Assembly: GCA_964558295.1 (NCBI GenBank)
Contig: CAZLDQ010000083.1
Coordinates: forward strand, 1 to 23,397
Reading direction: 5' to 3'
DNA: 23,397 bases
Source of the DNA: JBDKTH01 sp964558295
GTDB taxonomy: Bacteria > Planctomycetota > Planctomycetia > Pirellulales > Thermoguttaceae
Positions 23,379 to 23,397 of this stretch are shown piece after piece. The first letter of the stretch is position 1; each line of letters opens with the position of its first letter. The notes below the pieces were generated by a model. That model was given only the letters and a program-made list of their open reading frames with translations, searched no databases and was not told where the DNA came from. Position numbers and translations under genes: made by a program.

Positions 23379-23397
23379 GACGGGTTCTTTGCCAGGC

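Overview
The window is GC-rich, gene-dense DNA with the character of a planctomycete chromosome, probably of the Pirellulales/Thermogutta type. I infer this from twin-arginine-exported Gfo/Idh/MocA and sialidase-like proteins, DUF4886 and SGNH esterases, exported TPR proteins, a secreted Cys-rich protein, small lineage-type hypothetical proteins and a flagellin-like protein next to a GGDEF protein. No database search was possible. I see no tRNA, rRNA, CRISPR array, insertion sequence or phage gene.

Layout. (1) 1-7276 is a set of exported or carbohydrate-related enzymes: a Gfo/Idh/MocA oxidoreductase cut by the window edge, a DUF4886 protein, an SGNH hydrolase, a minus-strand pair (TIM-barrel glycosidase-like protein, then sialidase-like propeller) and an alpha/beta hydrolase. 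(2) 7440-11470 holds msrB, a Cys-rich exported protein, a TPR protein, a small exported coiled-coil-like protein and a mini winged-helix protein. Three clear intrinsic terminators lie here. (3) 11564-12024 has no convincing gene but carries a run of stem-loops at 11653-11941. This is the best candidate for something undescribed. (4) 12025-14147 holds a small PsbP/DcrB-like protein, a TPR lipoprotein and an 87-residue protein. (5) 14127-18330 is a minus-strand operon joined by 4-base start/stop overlaps: an internally duplicated ABC-2 type permease and two CNNM/CBS membrane proteins. (6) 18743-22459 holds a degenerate HD-GYP/PAS/GGDEF protein followed 18 bp later by a flagellin/FlgL-like protein. 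(7) 22689-23378 is a Mn-type superoxide dismutase whose likely promoter overlaps a perfect 9-8-9 palindrome.

How the genes may work together. The first block looks suited to breaking down decorated polysaccharides or glycoproteins, with esterases removing acyl groups and glycosidase-like proteins acting on sugars. The permease and CNNM operon suggests a membrane transport or divalent-cation module whose ATPase lies elsewhere. The GGDEF and flagellin pair suggests c-di-GMP signalling linked to the filament. MsrB and SOD are oxidative-stress functions but are about 15 kb apart and not co-transcribed. All functional links are inferences from sequence and order.
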